NCBI RefSeq assembly: GCF_016906535.1
Contig: NC_057372.1
Coordinates: 291,501-355,500 of the forward strand
DNA from: Rhizoctonia solani
Taxonomy: Eukaryota; Basidiomycota; Agaricomycetes; Cantharellales; Ceratobasidiaceae
Direction: 5' to 3'
DNA length: 64,000 nucleotides
The notes under the pieces were generated by a model. That model worked only from the letters and a program-made list of their open reading frames with translations, was not told where the DNA came from and ran no database searches. The position numbers and the translations under genes were made by a program. Below, one piece after another: positions 12,571 to 27,439 of the stretch (positions are counted from its first letter, which is position 1; each line of letters opens with the position of its first letter).

Positions 12571-15500
12571 ATTGGTAGAAGTGTACCTACGCCCTGGCAC
12601 CGGCCCGATAATGCTACCACCGCGGTCAAGCTACAACTTAAGAAAAACATGTTTATCCGAACCCGTTGCCCTGTTAGTTGTTTGTAAAAAGTTGCCTTCT
12701 GTCGGGAAGGGCACCGAATTCCGAGGCATCATAAAGTTAAGTGTGTACTTACTATATTAAGTATACACTCGGGGATACGAAAGCCACCTATGTGGTTTAC
12801 CCGATCTGAATAACAATGTATGTCGGCTTGTGTCGGCTAGTTATCATATAACTTTATTTTGTCAACCCAGATGTTGTCTCAGGGCCGGTTATCCCGAATT
12901 TATGGACTTTGTAAACATGCATACATGTGATAATTAAAGGCCCCTTGGTACAAATCAGGACTAGAGTTAGAAGGCTGCCTTACGGGCATAATTATATGCC
13001 AACAATGAGCAAAACTAGAATAGTCTGTTCATATAGTAGTTCTCTGACAACTGCTACTTATAGTAGCCAAAGGACTGGTTCCGACGAACCTGCTGGCAAG
13101 CGTTTTAGACGACGGCGATAATACTTACGCTTTGATATTCGACTCTCGTCTCTACATTAGGAGACCTTCCACCTAACGAAGTTCGCCGTAGCTAACTAAT
13201 GTGTCAATTTCTACGTAAAATTCGGTCCGTAGTCCGAAACAATCGGGCAACAAGACGCCTCATCTCGATCAAAGACACAAGTAGAAGGTAATACGCTAGA
13301 TCGGGCAGAAGGTTTGAGTTTTAACCCTTGGACCCACTCTTGAACACGACTCGAATTGCGCAGGTACCTCGAGGAAGCTAGGCAACGTCACGCTTGGACG
13401 TTTGCCTCGCGGCTCCATCGTTTAGTTGTTCGAGCGCTTAGAGGAAGACTTAATGCCTGAAATAATTAGTATCTATATTCGAATTCTCATGTCGGTGGCC
13501 TATTACGGCTTAGCTTGCATGAACGGCGGGGCAGACGAGGAGAGCAGATAAGCATTGGCTGCCAATAGATTGAGCGATGCGCTCTCACGGATTTCCTGTC
13601 CTAGTTATGCGCGTCGTTCAGTTGATTCCAGTTTCACGGTTACCTGTCAGGCACGCACTGCTAATCTAAAATTCTCACGTGGATGAGCGGTTTGCCTAAG
13701 TTCGCATGTAACTCTCATTTTATATATGGACGTGTATTAAAGAAAAAAATTCTCGCGTGGTTCAATCTTTTTCATGGCTCGCGTAAATAATCCGCTATCG
13801 TGTGTCGGAATAATTTGAGATATGCTACTCTATGAGAGGATAGTGTACAAAAATTACTATTTCCTTTTTCGATATGAATGCTACTCAAAGGAGCTTCATG
13901 ACATGCCGCTTTCGAGGACTCAATGAAACAGCTCAATAAAATCCTTTCACTATCAGGAGAAATAGCGCTAAGAATTGATTTTTTTTTCAGAGGATGCTGA
14001 AATTTAGTACTTTAGAATGGTTGAATGGACCACGAGTAGCTTTGCCTGATTCTGGACAACGCCGGTTGGATAACTTACTTCGGAAATAAGGATAGCATGC
14101 ATATAGTGTCTTGCCGTTGCTGATTCTTATAAGAACTGCCATTCGAACATAGAAGTGTAGCCATTTTTTCCTGCACCATTCATTTTTATAGAACCTCTGG
14201 ATTTACTCATCAACGCAATCGCCTGAATGGTATTGAATTATTTTTGGGTTCTGTAAGACCGTGAAAGTCTCTAGCTACCAGTCCTAAGAAAGTGTAGATT
14301 CAAAAGTGCTGTGTCCTTTAGACTAAGGGCATGTTGGGCTCAGCCCTCAAGGTTGCTTGGTAAGAGATATTGTTTATACAGCAAGTTCCAGCTATCGGGA
14401 TGAGCTCCAAAATCACAGATGTGCCACTCTGCATAATCTTATGTGCAGAGTGTTGGCAAAATCCGGACTTCCATGGATCTCTACCCTTAGCCCATCGCTG
14501 TCTTCCGGCTGTGGATTCTGCATTACTGACTGGAAATGCTAGGTAAATCCAGCTATGATGCGAACTTTCCGTGCTTGAGGAGCTCATCATACATGATATG
14601 TTTCACACTGGCAAATTCATTGAAGTAGCAAACTGAGAGGAGCTTCACGCACCTGCATCTGGTGGAACAACCCGAGTTCGTCATATCTGTATTCCCCAAG
14701 CCTGATAATCGATATCACCGTATCGAAAGATGATCGGATCAGGGCATTGTAACGGAACCTAGTAGTATTGACCCTACTTTTGCAGGTATCATGGGAATTA
14801 CGATGAAGAGCCGATGAGCAACTCCGACACAAGGTATACCATAAAACCTGTCTCACCAAGGCTACGGCGCGAATCGCTAGATCGGTGTGTTTAGCTAGAA
14901 TAATATGCGACTGAATTCCGCATTTGTTGATCGCTTGGATCTTGACCATGCCAATCTCAGCAGACCTCGTTCTAGACTTTTCAAGCCCTACAGATTTCAT
15001 CGGCACTCGCTTCGTCATGCATATAAAGTCCGCTACTTGGGGTTGTTAGCAAGCCGGTTTGCCGCTCACAAGGCAACGGCCCGAATGATGGGGTCGCGCC
15101 CCAGAATGATGTAACTGCAGCGTTCGAAGAACGCACTGTAACTCTTGGCTGACTGAAGTCCAGTACCCCTCGATATTTACATGTGCGCGGCTAGTCCCGA
15201 AATGATCAGATTTAGAGCAATGCAGTCCTTGAAAACATGCGAGACTTTGCTATTTGCGACTGTTTCAGGAGATGGCACGCCACATGAGCTTATGAACCAA
15301 TTACAGAAAGGCAGCCAGAGATAAAGGGGATAACAGAATGGTCAGCGTTTCGGTAAGATGTGCCTGAAGATGATGTTATCCTAAGGACTTGAACCTCGCT
15401 GACTTTTCATAAAAAAAGCACCTTCGCAGTTCATTCCCCCAGCCAAAAACGAGCCGAGTAAAAGGTAATAAATCTGGGCAGCGGCTGATGATCGCAATCA

Positions 15501-18150
15501 AACAATTGATTATACACCGCAAGCTCCGTTGACTCCAGTCCAATTGGTGGAAGGTCTTCTTTTACGTTCCTCATGGAAGATGGCATGGCAAGACGCAAAT
15601 GCCTCGGAACTATGAATCAAAATGAGAACCAGCGATTTTAGTTGTGGTTTGACGTAGCTGACGTTAGCATGGGAGCCCCAATCAAGAGACATCGATCCTC
15701 GCCCGCCTAGATCTGTAGTATTACGCCTAGACCTGCCAGATGCCAGGAATGTCGGTGGATAATAGAGTGATAGGAGAATGAAATCGGTTCGGACGCTGAT
15801 TGATCACGTATTCACTCGAGACTAGGGCAATCTGACTCCAGCATACCTAAGCTGAGAATGAGCTTGGCCGAGTATCTCGAATAGAAGCCCTTAATGTAAC
15901 GAGGTGCGAAGATAAGCTACATCTGCGGAGCCGTCACTATTAAACGTAAATGCTCAGTACCATAACCCCAGATTGCTCTATCGAGATGCCCCTGATATTG
16001 AACAGATTATTGGTACTTTTGCAAGCCTCAACATTTCCAAGTCGATATTGATTTTGATTTTTGGGCGAACAGACTGTCTCTATTTACTTACAATGACCAC
16101 CACATGCTTAGGATCGTTCTCTTGCTCTTCCGGCTGCGCATTCTTTTTGGTTCAGAGCACTCACAAACCCCTAAGGCTCGATATCGAACCAATTGTGACC
16201 CGGAAGGTGGTCCAGTACGCTCAAGCGTATGGCACTAATGCTACAGGTTCGATTTGAACGTTGACCCTTGGATTCGATTTTCCACGTTTGGCACAAGGTC
16301 TACAGGCCCGCCGGCCGGAATAGTGTTCCGCTCTTGCACTAGGTCTATCAAGGAGACCCCCCACGGTAGGTATCGGAAGTATAGAAATAAAATACCTATC
16401 AATAGATGTCGGCCTTACGGCTGGTATATACGCTAATGCGACGACCGGAGTCGGCGGAGTATGGTTTCTATCAACGAGTCCAAACTATCTCAACTGATAT
16501 ATAGTTAGGACTCAAAGTTCATTCCTAGAGTAAAAACTCGCATTGAAACTATCTTTAAGCATTTCTGTACCGTTATAGTTTTGTGTTTATTGAGCTTTTC
16601 CGTGTAAGCAACTTCTGGTCAAGCGGTACAGGGCACGCATACACTCCCCTTTGTGTCGGTTTTGCGGTTTATTATGAGTCCGAGTCGTCCCAATTCACTG
16701 GAATCACCCACGCAATGGCATCCCCACACCCTCTTACTTTCTTCATCGATTCGCGAAGTAAGCTTGGCTATCGCCCAATACTGCATGGCGTACTTTCCCG
16801 CCTCTTGCGGACGGCCATCACGATCGTTACCGGAATGAATTTCCGTCGCTGCGCTGTGTAGCGAAGCCTACATACACGCTATCTATATTATAAAGCTACC
16901 ATACGCCACTTGTAAAGCACTGGAACAATGGCGCTAACCTATAATATCACGGTGATGCAAGGACTCATGATCACAAACTTGGGTAAGATCAACTATCCCA
17001 GGAGCGTTTGAATAGGCAAAAGGGACTAGCTCGAAGCCCTACACAAGTATGGCCCAAGTTCCAAAGTAGCGTCTAACAGCACAGGAAACTTACACGACGA
17101 AACAGGCGTATGCATACGACTCACTTCAAGCTACTTAGCTTCTGTACCCCCGTGGTCTCAAACACATGGGCCAAATAAAAAGTTTATCGTGTATTCCCAG
17201 TGGATCCAGTGGGAAAAGGAGCCCCGATGCTCACTATTCGGTATGCATTTGATCCTTAGAACGAGCTGGTTCACTTTACTCACCGCAACCACTTGCATAG
17301 CCAGCATCATCCGCAAGAGGAAGTTCTTACTAGAGGATTGTGAATCTCAGCGTGATTGATATGATTGATTGGGTTCCGAAAGACTTCCGATCCTAAAAGT
17401 TATAAGCGGTCATTGTTCCGCCGGTATAAACAGAGAACGGTTCGGAATTCATTCCGCGGTCGATCCAAGAGGAAACAAGCATCAAATAGATCAAGTATCG
17501 AGCATCAATCACAAAGATTGAATTGTGGCGCTTCCTTCAAGCACGTTGAGTTGAAATGAATCTCTCCATTCACACTTGGGAGTAAACCGTTATTCGTTCT
17601 CCTTTCTTGAAAGGAAATCGGGAATAGTAGGGAGACCCGTGTCGCCGTACGGAGCTTGGAAGACCAACCTATAAAATAACGTGCTCAGATGATATTCAAT
17701 ATAAAAGAGAAGCTATGCCTGTTGGTATATAGTTGCCTTTGTCTTGATATAACGGTATTCAAAACTGCCATTACTGGTCCGTGATGGACCAAGAGACAGG
17801 CTCATTCAGTCAACATATACAATCGACCATATTTGGTTCTGGTGCCAAGCAAATGACGGGCTTGCTGATCGATTCATCACGATGGTATGTAGACCCCAAA
17901 TGGGTTACAAGAGATACTAGATCGTAATAACGGTGAATGTCATTCGATCTGCATGAGTAGAATCGGGGGGTTAAGGGCCGGTCGGCGTGGGAGCATCCGA
18001 ACCCAATTCGCTGGGCTGGAAGGGCCCGCGCCATAATACGGGCTCAAACCAAGTTGGTGGGTCATCCTGATTGGGTCAAGTGTGAAAGTCAGGGTTGGAG
18101 TAGCAGGACACAAAAAGGCGGCAGTGAGGCAGGTGGCAGATCTGTGCCCG
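12571..18150. other. Gene desert
   Basis: About 5.6 kb with only short, unrelated frames on both strands. The longest, 14617-15018 minus (133 codons), has no motif I recognise and no convincing splice partners. No LTR, terminal repeat, tRNA or rRNA pattern was found by eye. Confidence 0.5.
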
Positions 18151-19679
18151 ATGATGGAGCTCAGACTTCCCCCCATCCGCGACCTCAACCTCCACGACGA
18201 TGTGCGCCAGCCTGCGCATCCGGCTCCCTCCCAAGGGCCGGTGGTACGCGACGAGCGACTTCAAAAGGTCGGTCCTCTCTACCACCGACCCGATCATCCG
18301 ACTTATTTTGCACAGGTTCTGAGCCATTGCCAGGCCCTGTGCGCTTTTGCCGACCATTATGGTCAGTATAGTTTCCGACACGATTCCTTATCCATCTCAC
18401 TGAGCTGCTCTCAGCCACTGCCCCTCCCCCGCCTCAATCTCCCGAGGTCACTCAGATGGTCGATCGTGCTGTTGAAGTAATCAATATTTTGAAAGAATAC
18501 AAAGAAGCACACTGCCCTCCGAGCGCGCCACCACGTCCCCCCAAACGGCCCTGGGAAGATCCCACCGACGACATAGTTACTCAACGCCCAGCTCCTTCGC
18601 CCCCTACCGACCGTGTTCCGTCGCCCATCACCGCACCAGCCTCACCCACGAATGTCGTTCCCCCTGCCCAGGAGGCCCAGATGGGGGTATTTGATGTAAG
18701 CAGATACCTTGATCGATCATTCGTTCGTGTCTCATCGTGCTGCAGGGTCAACCTGAGCGGAAGTCGACTGTAGAAGATGATGCTAAGGCAGCTGCCATCC
18801 GTGATATGGAGGATATTCGTGCTCGTCGCAATCAGGTTCAGGCTAATGCATCCGGTAAAGTCAAGTACAAGAAACGCAGCGTAAGTCTAGATTTTTCAAC
18901 AGTCGATCTCATCTAACACTACCTTTAGCGTGCCACCCCTCCCGGTCAATGTCACTCGTGCGAGATTTCGGACACCCCAGAATGGCGTCGTGGCCCTGAT
19001 GGCCAACGCACCCTTTGCAATGCTTGCGGTCTTCGTAGGTTCATCTCAAACCCCTTCATCCGCGTTATCTCATTCGTTTCCTCGCTCCACAGATTACGCC
19101 AAACTCGTGCGTAAGCGTGATAGGATCATCAGCTCCCTTCCGGCGGGCGGGGAAGCTCCACCCCCAATAGATATCGCCTTCCTTCGTAAATCGGCCCGCA
19201 TGGCAGCAGAAAACTCGGCCCTTGCTCGTTCTTCCGCGGGTCGCCGTCGTACCACTGAAAAGGACAAGGCCAAGACTGACAGCCCCGCGGCAAGTAGCTC
19301 TAAGCCACCCTCTACCTCGACGGACGAAGGTCGCCGCACATGGGAACGTCATGAGAAGGAGTCTGGACCCATTAAACAATACAGACACAGCACGGTTACT
19401 TCCCCCACCTTTTCTGCTCCGCCGTTGTCGAGCCCTACTCGCCCACTCACATTGATGCCTATGACGTTACCACCGCCCCCTCAAACCCGTTACCCAGCCC
19501 CAGGTCAACCCCCGGTAACCTATGGCCCTTCTTTTCAGCCGTATATTCAATCCGGCCCCGCTTCCCAGCCTTCCTATCATATGGGTCCTCCAGGCAACTC
19601 CTGGAGCTACGATCACGGACACCCACACTATCCTCCGGGCTCTGCCCAGTGGGGCGATCGATCCATGCCACCCCGATGA
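18151..19679 (+). CDS. GATA-type zinc-finger transcription factor, intact, 439 residues
   Basis: Five exons join cleanly: 18151-18361, 18415-18695, 18746-18880, 18929-19034 and 19093-19679, total 1320 nt including TGA. The start at 18151 ([13 protein letters not shown]) is the first ATG in the open frame. A basic stretch (KVKYKKRS) precedes one GATA finger, CHSC then [10 protein letters not shown] then CNAC, spaced C-x2-C-x18-C-x2-C, the longer-loop fungal type. The finger is cut by a phase-1 intron right after CNACGL and resumes [10 protein letters not shown]. The C terminus is rich in Pro, Ser and Tyr, likely disordered activation sequence. The protein should bind (A/T)GATA(A/G) sites in the nucleus. 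A single finger without a second cysteine-rich region argues against an SreA-type iron regulator. Nitrogen, light or development control are all possible. No frame break, unlike neighbouring FTR1 and IKS1. Confidence 0.94.
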
Positions 19680-20459
19680 AGGCTTGACGCTCGATGCATG
19701 ACTGAACGCAACTATTTCTCTTTTCTTTTCTTTGTTATCTCGCCTGGCTGCGCCTTGTTTTTAGTTCTGCTTTATCCACCATCCCCCAGATTTATATACG
19801 CACGCCCTCTTCGAGCGAATCCCTGACCCTCCACCCTGAACAGTATCACCCCAGTATCACCAGTCCAACACCCCTGATCACCTGCTCTTTGTGTTATTTT
19901 CTTATCTCCCCGTCTCCTCTTTGTCTGTCTTATCCATGACCCCACTCACGCAAGCCCCCGAGTTGATTGTCGTTTGCATCAACCTGGTGCTTGCGTGGAC
20001 CCAAACTTACCCTGTCCGTTTCGCCCCATGCGATTTCCCGTCTTGATTGCCGTTGTGGACACCCATCAAAATGTTGCCGCTCTGCAATCTATCATTGACG
20101 ATTCAACGCCCAACCCCAACCCCTCGCCCGATCCGACCCGATCCGATCCGACTCACCCCACCCACGCGCGAAGTGCTGTGCCCATACCCCACAGCCCATG
20201 ATACCAATCTGTCTGTCTCGCTATCCTTCCAATGCGTATTTTGCCCATGTAGATGTTGCTTCACTCTACCCGCTGTCCGCGTCCTCTCCCATGCAATCCT
20301 TCCCATGTCATATTGGGAACCCCAGTGTCTTGTTTGTATTTACTTACTCCCCAAGTCGTTTGTCCAATAAACAAAGTTTGTATCTTAATGATCTTCCGCA
20401 CGCGTGTTCCTTGGATTTCAGGTGCCCCGTTGCGTACATTAGAAGGTTAAATTAAAATG
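19680..20459 (+). other. 3' region of the GATA gene with poly(A)-like signal
   Basis: Pyrimidine-rich, stop-rich sequence follows the GATA stop. AATAAA at 20366-20371 is a possible polyadenylation signal about 690 nt after the stop. Around 20127-20155 lies a short CCGAT/CCGAC direct repeat. No separate gene is visible. Confidence 0.4.
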
Positions 20460-23400
20460 GAAAAGCCATCAGGTGGGGAAATAAATGGGGTGACTGTTTT
20501 TGACGTTTGGGTATAATTCCAGCCCTTGTGGCTCAGTTCGGAGCCCTTGGGGAATGGCATATGGGAGGGTATCGTATTCGCATCGAGTTTGCAATGGGAT
20601 AAATCGGCGTATAGATGGATGTTTTGCATGACGGAAATAATGAATAGCTCCGTGGGTAATTGATAATTCTGTAGCACCCATAGGGTGGATCGACAATATG
20701 AGATCGTAAATGGACTACGAGATCAAATAAAAGCGTGATTCATGTAGCCGATCCTTCTCAATGGATTGAAGAAGCATCTTACCCAGCCTCCTGTCAACAT
20801 CTTACCCGCCTCTGACCAAAACCCGATGGGAACAACCGAGAGTCCGAGACGGTTCCGTTCCCAAAGATCGACGACAGGGCCAGTATCGGGGCAGTACAAG
20901 ATCGCCGACAAAGTTCGATGACGTATTACGAGGGGGCTTTGACCACCCGCGGTTTAGAGAAGGAACAATGGAACCTTAGGCACGGTCCGTGCCATGCGTT
21001 TTACACTCGCGGTGGAGCTTTGGTGGCTTTTCCTTATTCGGTTACCACTACCCGCTGTGTGAGACTGAGATACGAGGTGCGAGAGGCTTTCGAAATTCAC
21101 CAAAAATTATCATTATTTTATTTACAATCCTATGTGCATATGACATGCATGCCAATAAGCCCAGTTAAATATTGAGGAACCATGGTTATCCAAACGATTT
21201 AAGGCGCGGTCTCTCTTTGTACAATTTCACAACTGCGCACGGATCTTATTACTAGGCGGACCCCTGTTAATATGACCGTGTGTTCGGAGAAACGAAAGGG
21301 AATACAAACCCGAAGAGTAAACGTCTAAAGGTGTCAAAAGGTATTTGTATCAATATAACTAAACATTGTCGCTCTATCTTGGATGCATTCGTAATGTGGC
21401 ACGTTTGATTCTTTTGACAACACGTACACTGTGTGTACCCCAAGGTTGTGCCTGTTTCTAGTCCCAGCTAGGTTGGATGGTCCGATTCAGCGCGATTTTG
21501 GCCGATTCATAGGTTACGGAGAATTATTAGTACAGGGAATAAACGGTGAGAATAGTTTGGACTCGGATGCAGATGCGTAGGTACTTGGGCACATCGGCTC
21601 AGGTCCATGTTCCAACGAGTACTTGGACAATGCCTGTGGGTACACACGTCGTACGATTTGTCCATATCTAGTTATCAGGTCCACATCAGCCGAATTTCGC
21701 GTTAGTCCTATGCAGACATACGAGCGCCGACATTCGGAACTTATTTGACAGCTTTGTCCCAGTATGATCATGCCTGATTGAACACAAATAGGGGAGAGAC
21801 GACCCGATTTATAAACGTTTGATCCCCGTGTCAGTCATCCTTTAAGACTTGGGTTCCCTAATTTAACTTGGAAACAGCTCGGAATGGCGCACGTTGGATT
21901 CCAACCTGTTTTGACCGAGAAGTTTTCGCGTAATGGGAATGATTCACAGGGGAAGGCAATTACGTGGTAGGCGCTGGGCCGGGGCAGCATGAGGAGCATT
22001 TCACACTTTAACAGGTGTGCCAAGTTTGCTACTTACCTTGAGTGGGTTGGCAGAATTTTGAGAATTCAAATCAGTGAATAGGATCTTCGTCCGATCATTA
22101 GACTGTTCTGAGGTGCATAGGGATTATCTTGAGCCACCCCCAAGTAGGTGGCCGAATCGGTTCGAACTATCTTCACTTACGACGCATTTAGTGCGCATGG
22201 AATCTGGTCGCAATCGATCCGCTGCAAGCATTCTCACAACAATCCTAGACGCGCATTACAGTAGGCTGGTGCCTCCCAACACATCGTCAAGCATGGATCA
22301 TACGTTCTCTCTTCATAATCAACGCCTTATCATCAAGATCCAAAATGCCGCTGAGATGCGGATTTTACAATGTACTCGTTTTGGTTTGCTTATGTATTCG
22401 ACTGTATAGCTATCAATCGCACGAAGTCGCAAATGGGCGGGGATTGAGGCGTGGGCGTTGTTCTTTGTATTTCCTTAGTCGGAACCCAATCAGTAAGTTT
22501 TAACTTGCTGAGCGATTAGATACTGATATCATTTGATATCCCCAGTTTGGAAGGGTGAATCTAGTGTTAGTTCAGGGATCCTGGGAGGATACTTGCCATC
22601 TTCGTACGGCGCGATTCGCCATATCACGTGTCTCCCGATCCGCCCTTGACAGTTGCCTACGGCTGCCGTGCCACGGTTATGGGATCGATCCACACCTGTA
22701 CTTCTAGATTTGGACGTCGGGTACAAGCAGTGCGCCGATCTGAGTCGCTTATGAGACTTCTACTTTATTTTCCCAATGAAGGGTTTGTATCGCGCAGTTG
22801 AAGCAATTCAACCATACCTAAGGCAGAACCAGCAAGAGGGTCGGTGAAACGCGTACGTGGTCTAGGTATGATAATATGAATCTCAGCAGCCCCAGATGGG
22901 TAAAAGGGTGTGCTGCGTGGCTAAGACCAAGGGGAAACCCCAGGTTAAAGATCACCCAACCGCCCTTCCTCTCGAACCATGATCCACCATTGTCGTCCCT
23001 GAGGAAGAAATCAAGTTTTCGGACTTTTAATGTTGGGGGGTTGATCTCAGTCAATCGCGCCACTGCGAGCCGGTAATTTTAGGGGCCAGACTCCACCCTC
23101 GAGGTACCGAAAGTGATGACACGCTCTCTCGTTTGATCTAACTCAGAAAATGTACTACCAGAACGATATGAATGCTGCAACTTCGGTGAGCTGCGTGATC
23201 TTAGTGAAACGTGCCAAGGGAATTCATGAATGCGATTCAATTGTATGCATTATAGCTCTAATAGAGCTGAATACTCTAGGGTTGTTTAGCAACTTTTGAA
23301 GGGTAACTCGGAGATCGGTACCCTTGAATAAACGATCTGTGCGGTTACAGGTACCCTTGTTTTGGTATTGTTAGTTTTATGGCCTAGTGGAGAGCCCTGA

Positions 23401-26400
23401 AGTTGGAGACGTACTCACGCATAATTAGGACACAGGTATAAATCATCTATATTAGCTCAATTACCTTGCTTAATCATGTTTATTTGTACATTTCACATAT
23501 TGCTTGACAGCAGAAAGCGTGCAGCGGGCGGCTCTCCGGCCAACATGATCAACATGACTCCCGAGCTCGGTTGTCCATAATCTCTAGAATTAGCGCTGAG
23601 CCTGTGTATACCAAGTATCACTCTTTCACAATGGCGTTCTCGAGAAGGTTCTAGAATAACTGAGAGCGAAGACGCCGAACTATGCTAAGATGGTAGTTTC
23701 GACCCCCAAAAACCTATCTAAATCCATAGTCCAGACCAAATGAGCGTGATGCAGAAGAAATGTGTGTAGGAGCTCCAGACGGCGGATCTGTTTTATTGGA
23801 AGTGTTCGAATAGAATATATCAAGCTCAGGGTAGAAGACAATGGATTCAACTAGGAGCGCAGAGGTGCCGAATTGGAACGACTGGAAAGCATTGTTCACG
23901 TTGTAATTGTTATCATAGTGCGAGTAGTTATGTAAGACCTATCAAAAGGAATGCCGGCCCTCATATATACTACCAGAGAGTTCTGCCTCGTAGCCAACTT
24001 ATGACGATTGTAATCACATATGAGTGATAGCCGCGTAATAATTCATACGGCGGCCACAGGAGCACGTCGGAGGCTCTAAGTCATTTGGGTCGAAGATCAG
24101 CCAGAGCTCCAAGTTAGAAGGTTGTAGGCTGGGGCAGTGGGGTCGCGGTATAACCAAGAGAAAGCTAGCTTGCAACATATCATCCGGATTAGGCGGTGTT
24201 AATTCAGCACACGAGGAATTGTGCAATCAAAGAAAGCGTTATCGAGAGAACTGAAGCTTTGAAGTCGCTCAGAAATTGAAGTGGCTACAGGGTTCGAGTT
24301 TCTCACTGGCATGACTGTAGCGCTAGCGCCGCTCCAATACCTGGCGGACCGCATGACTAGGGCGCGTATCCTCCCAGATTCTCATCCATTGTTTATCGGG
24401 CTAAGTATTCCACAAAATGACCGCTTTTGAAAGGGAAAACACAGTATGTGAGATCAGAAGAATAGAAGAACGACATCCTGAATATATGGACAAGGGCATG
24501 AGGCAGCCAGATAATCAAGATATGCATCATGTAATAGGTACATGCATCAATGTTGGTTTTTGCTAATGTGCACTCTTATGGTCGAAGAGTGGGCCATGAA
24601 CATATAGTTGATCGAGGCTTGTAATAATGCTTAACTAACCAGAATACCATGATAGCTAGAGAATTAAATCTAACCTAGACCTTGGGTCAGCGTGTACCGA
24701 ATCCTCTCAGATATTAGGGCCTTCCGCCTATCTTTGAGGAAATATTTCCTTTCAAATAAAGATGAACCATGCGAGTTAAATGTATAACACATGTATTTAA
24801 CACATTATGCATCCATTCCAATGCTCATCCCGTCAATTGTATACCTACTTTATAATCTCCGTAGTCAATTGGCTTATTTTATGGACGTTTTGCCGCCGAG
24901 TGGCAAAATGTCCGCAGATATATGAATTTCATCTCCAATCATCAGTTCCAAAATTGAATTCCATCGACCTTTCTCTTGGAACCTAGGATCGTATTGGTCC
25001 CCGTTTCAACTCAATTGTCAGAACATGGTGCAACCCACTCCGTCCATAGGGTACATTGAAACTTCTCTCCCCAAACAAACTGAACGTATAGCCTTCGGTT
25101 TTGTGCCCCCCAATTACATGGTCATCGTACAGACGTAAGAAACAAGGGACTGACCCGTCCGGCTCCTCGGAATTGGCAGTTCGGCCCAATGTAAACGGCC
25201 CCGCTCGAATAGCCTCGTAAACGTGGGTACGAAGACTGAATATGCCATACTGACCATAGATATTCAAATATAGTTGAATCGGGAAATCAAAATGGGTTGT
25301 TCATGACCCTATGCCCTGAACTCATTCACCCATTCATTCGAAAGGATTGAGTGCAAGGAATGTGTCCACCGTCGTTGTCACATGTACAATATGGATAGGC
25401 CTCTCCAACCCTTCCATAAAGGGGAATCAGATATGGGGCTGTGTCAATCTGCATGGACGAGTCAGCCTCAGAATGTCACTGAGGTACGATAAGAACCATA
25501 CCTAAACGGGATATACCGATCGGGAACCTTATAGTGGATTATGCTATTCCGTCGAGTGTGTAAAGATATATGTCAAAGGGCAATACTCGGTGGGTAACTT
25601 GTCGTGGCCCGATTGAATAATCAGTATGGGAATACGCAGTTGAACCAGGTGACTCTTAGGCTTGATGGAAATCCCCATTCAGGCTGGTCCGATACCCATA
25701 CGCGCGGCAGTGGCGTACTTGTATAAGATACGTGCATGTTTTTAGTCAGACTTTAGTTTAACCTTTGAAGAAATGAGCCTATCGAAATATAGTTGGACCA
25801 CGTTCGCCAGGAAGACCCGATGTCCTTGTGCGTTACCACGAGGGAGTAGGGCTAGTTTGATCGCTCTCTGGCGTCTAGAGCGCTTCCTAAATTCAAAGTT
25901 TGTCCCAACGGCCATAGCTCATGAATAACTGGGATAGGATACGAGCTATGTGTACGCCATTTCAAGTAGCATCAATAAGGCGGAATCCGGTGGCGGTTGG
26001 GCAGTCTTGAGATTATCCCGAATGTTCCGAAATGAAAATTTAGCATTCAACGTTGCCCGATTTAAGAAGCTATAAGGCAAATGTATTCCTTATTAGTAGG
26101 GTAGTTCATCACGTCTGCAAGTGATCTAGGGAGGATACGAGAAGTTGATCCCTATGAAATATTAGGGGTCCGACATGCGCTTTGCCCGATGGGATGGCCA
26201 TGTAGAACATATGCGGTTTACTGACCCCATCTGCACAACGAGAAATTGAGACTAAGAAAACACAGTCTATAAAATCGGCCTGTGATGTGGCGGCACCGTG
26301 GGCGGAGCCGAAACCAGAATCACTAATCATTGGTCCAGCGTCATACTGATGACCAGGGTTAGGCGACGTGGCATCGAAGGACTAACGTTAAATGTGAGCG

Positions 26401-27439
26401 GCTGGAGTAACGACACGAGATCTGATAGAACCTATGCACGGAGCCGCGAGAAACGCAGTTGGGTGAAATTTTATAACAAGACCGTTTGTTCCTCGCTTGT
26501 TAATATGAAGCGAGGGGATAGAGAACACCATGTACCGAAGATCGTGTGATATAAAACGCCTAGTTTGTGCGCAGCGCAAAATATCCACTAGGTCAATTGT
26601 CGTTTTATTTGTGTTTGATATAAGGTTTGTTAAGGCACCATCCAGTTTATGTGAACATCTTGTTGACAATTGCTGATTTAGCCTCATAAACCTTACTATT
26701 TGAGACAAATACCGTTCGGTTTTCGGGCATACCGGCACATGAGAGTGTGCCCTCACATCCGTCTCCGGTTGTTCGAAACAAAACACGGTCTTCCACAACT
26801 ATAATCTTATAGTCGCTGATAGCTTACCAGATCGGTCGAGCCTATAGAAGATTGAAGTTACGGCAGCATACCTCGTGTTCAAAGTACATCGCTTCCAAAG
26901 GCTAAATACGAGTAAGCGAGTTGCGACGATCGACCCGGTTAAAATGTTCATAAATGCTTAGGCGAGCTCACCAACATCCTTTGAATCTCAGTCTTGCCTC
27001 CTCGACTGACATTAGATTATAGCAGCCAATCTATGCTGTGAGTCAGACTATTCGTAGAAATCTACGCCTGCATATCTATTCTTGGATAAAACCTCTAAAT
27101 AACTGGGGTCTGCCGAAGCAGCAAATTACGGAAGCAACGTAACCGAAACATACGTTTTCCGAAGCAAACACTAGTGGATAGAATGTCATACAGATGGCCA
27201 GTACTACCATAGCTATCAAAGTAATACTTGACTAATTGTTGGGTGTGGCCATGGTCCGATAATGTGGAGTTGGTCAAATCGTTCGACGTGGTGCCGGCAC
27301 TTAGACCGGCATCGAAAAAGGCTGTGCAGCACGTGACTCCGGAGATGGCTCCTACCGGACGTCCGTGCTGACGTCATCTTGCTTGTACTTGATAAGAGCA
27401 CCAGCCACCAACGGGATCCACCTTGACTCCCCGCACATC
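20460..27439. other. Gene desert
   Basis: About 7 kb without any recognisable protein. The open frames are short, scattered over all six frames and show no family motifs. B-box-like GGTTCGA words near 22159 and 24291 lack tRNA partners. I see no LTR or inverted-repeat boundaries. Confidence 0.5.

Noticed and set aside
14617..15018. 133-codon minus-strand open frame
   Set aside because: No recognisable domain, no splice partners in phase, and similar lengths occur by chance in this desert.
18151..19679. GATA factor as iron regulator of the nearby FTR1
   Set aside because: SreA/Urbs1-type regulators have two fingers with a Cys-rich region between; only one finger is present here.
20127..20155. 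CCGAT/CCGAC short tandem repeat as a regulatory array
   Set aside because: Only a few units in the 3' region of the GATA gene; a plain microsatellite is enough.
22150..24310. GGTTCGA words as tRNA B boxes (22159, 24291)
   Set aside because: No A box or cloverleaf stems at suitable distances.
26388..26798. 136-codon minus-strand open frame
   Set aside because: Composition looks random, there are no motifs, and it lies in a tract without other coding signs.
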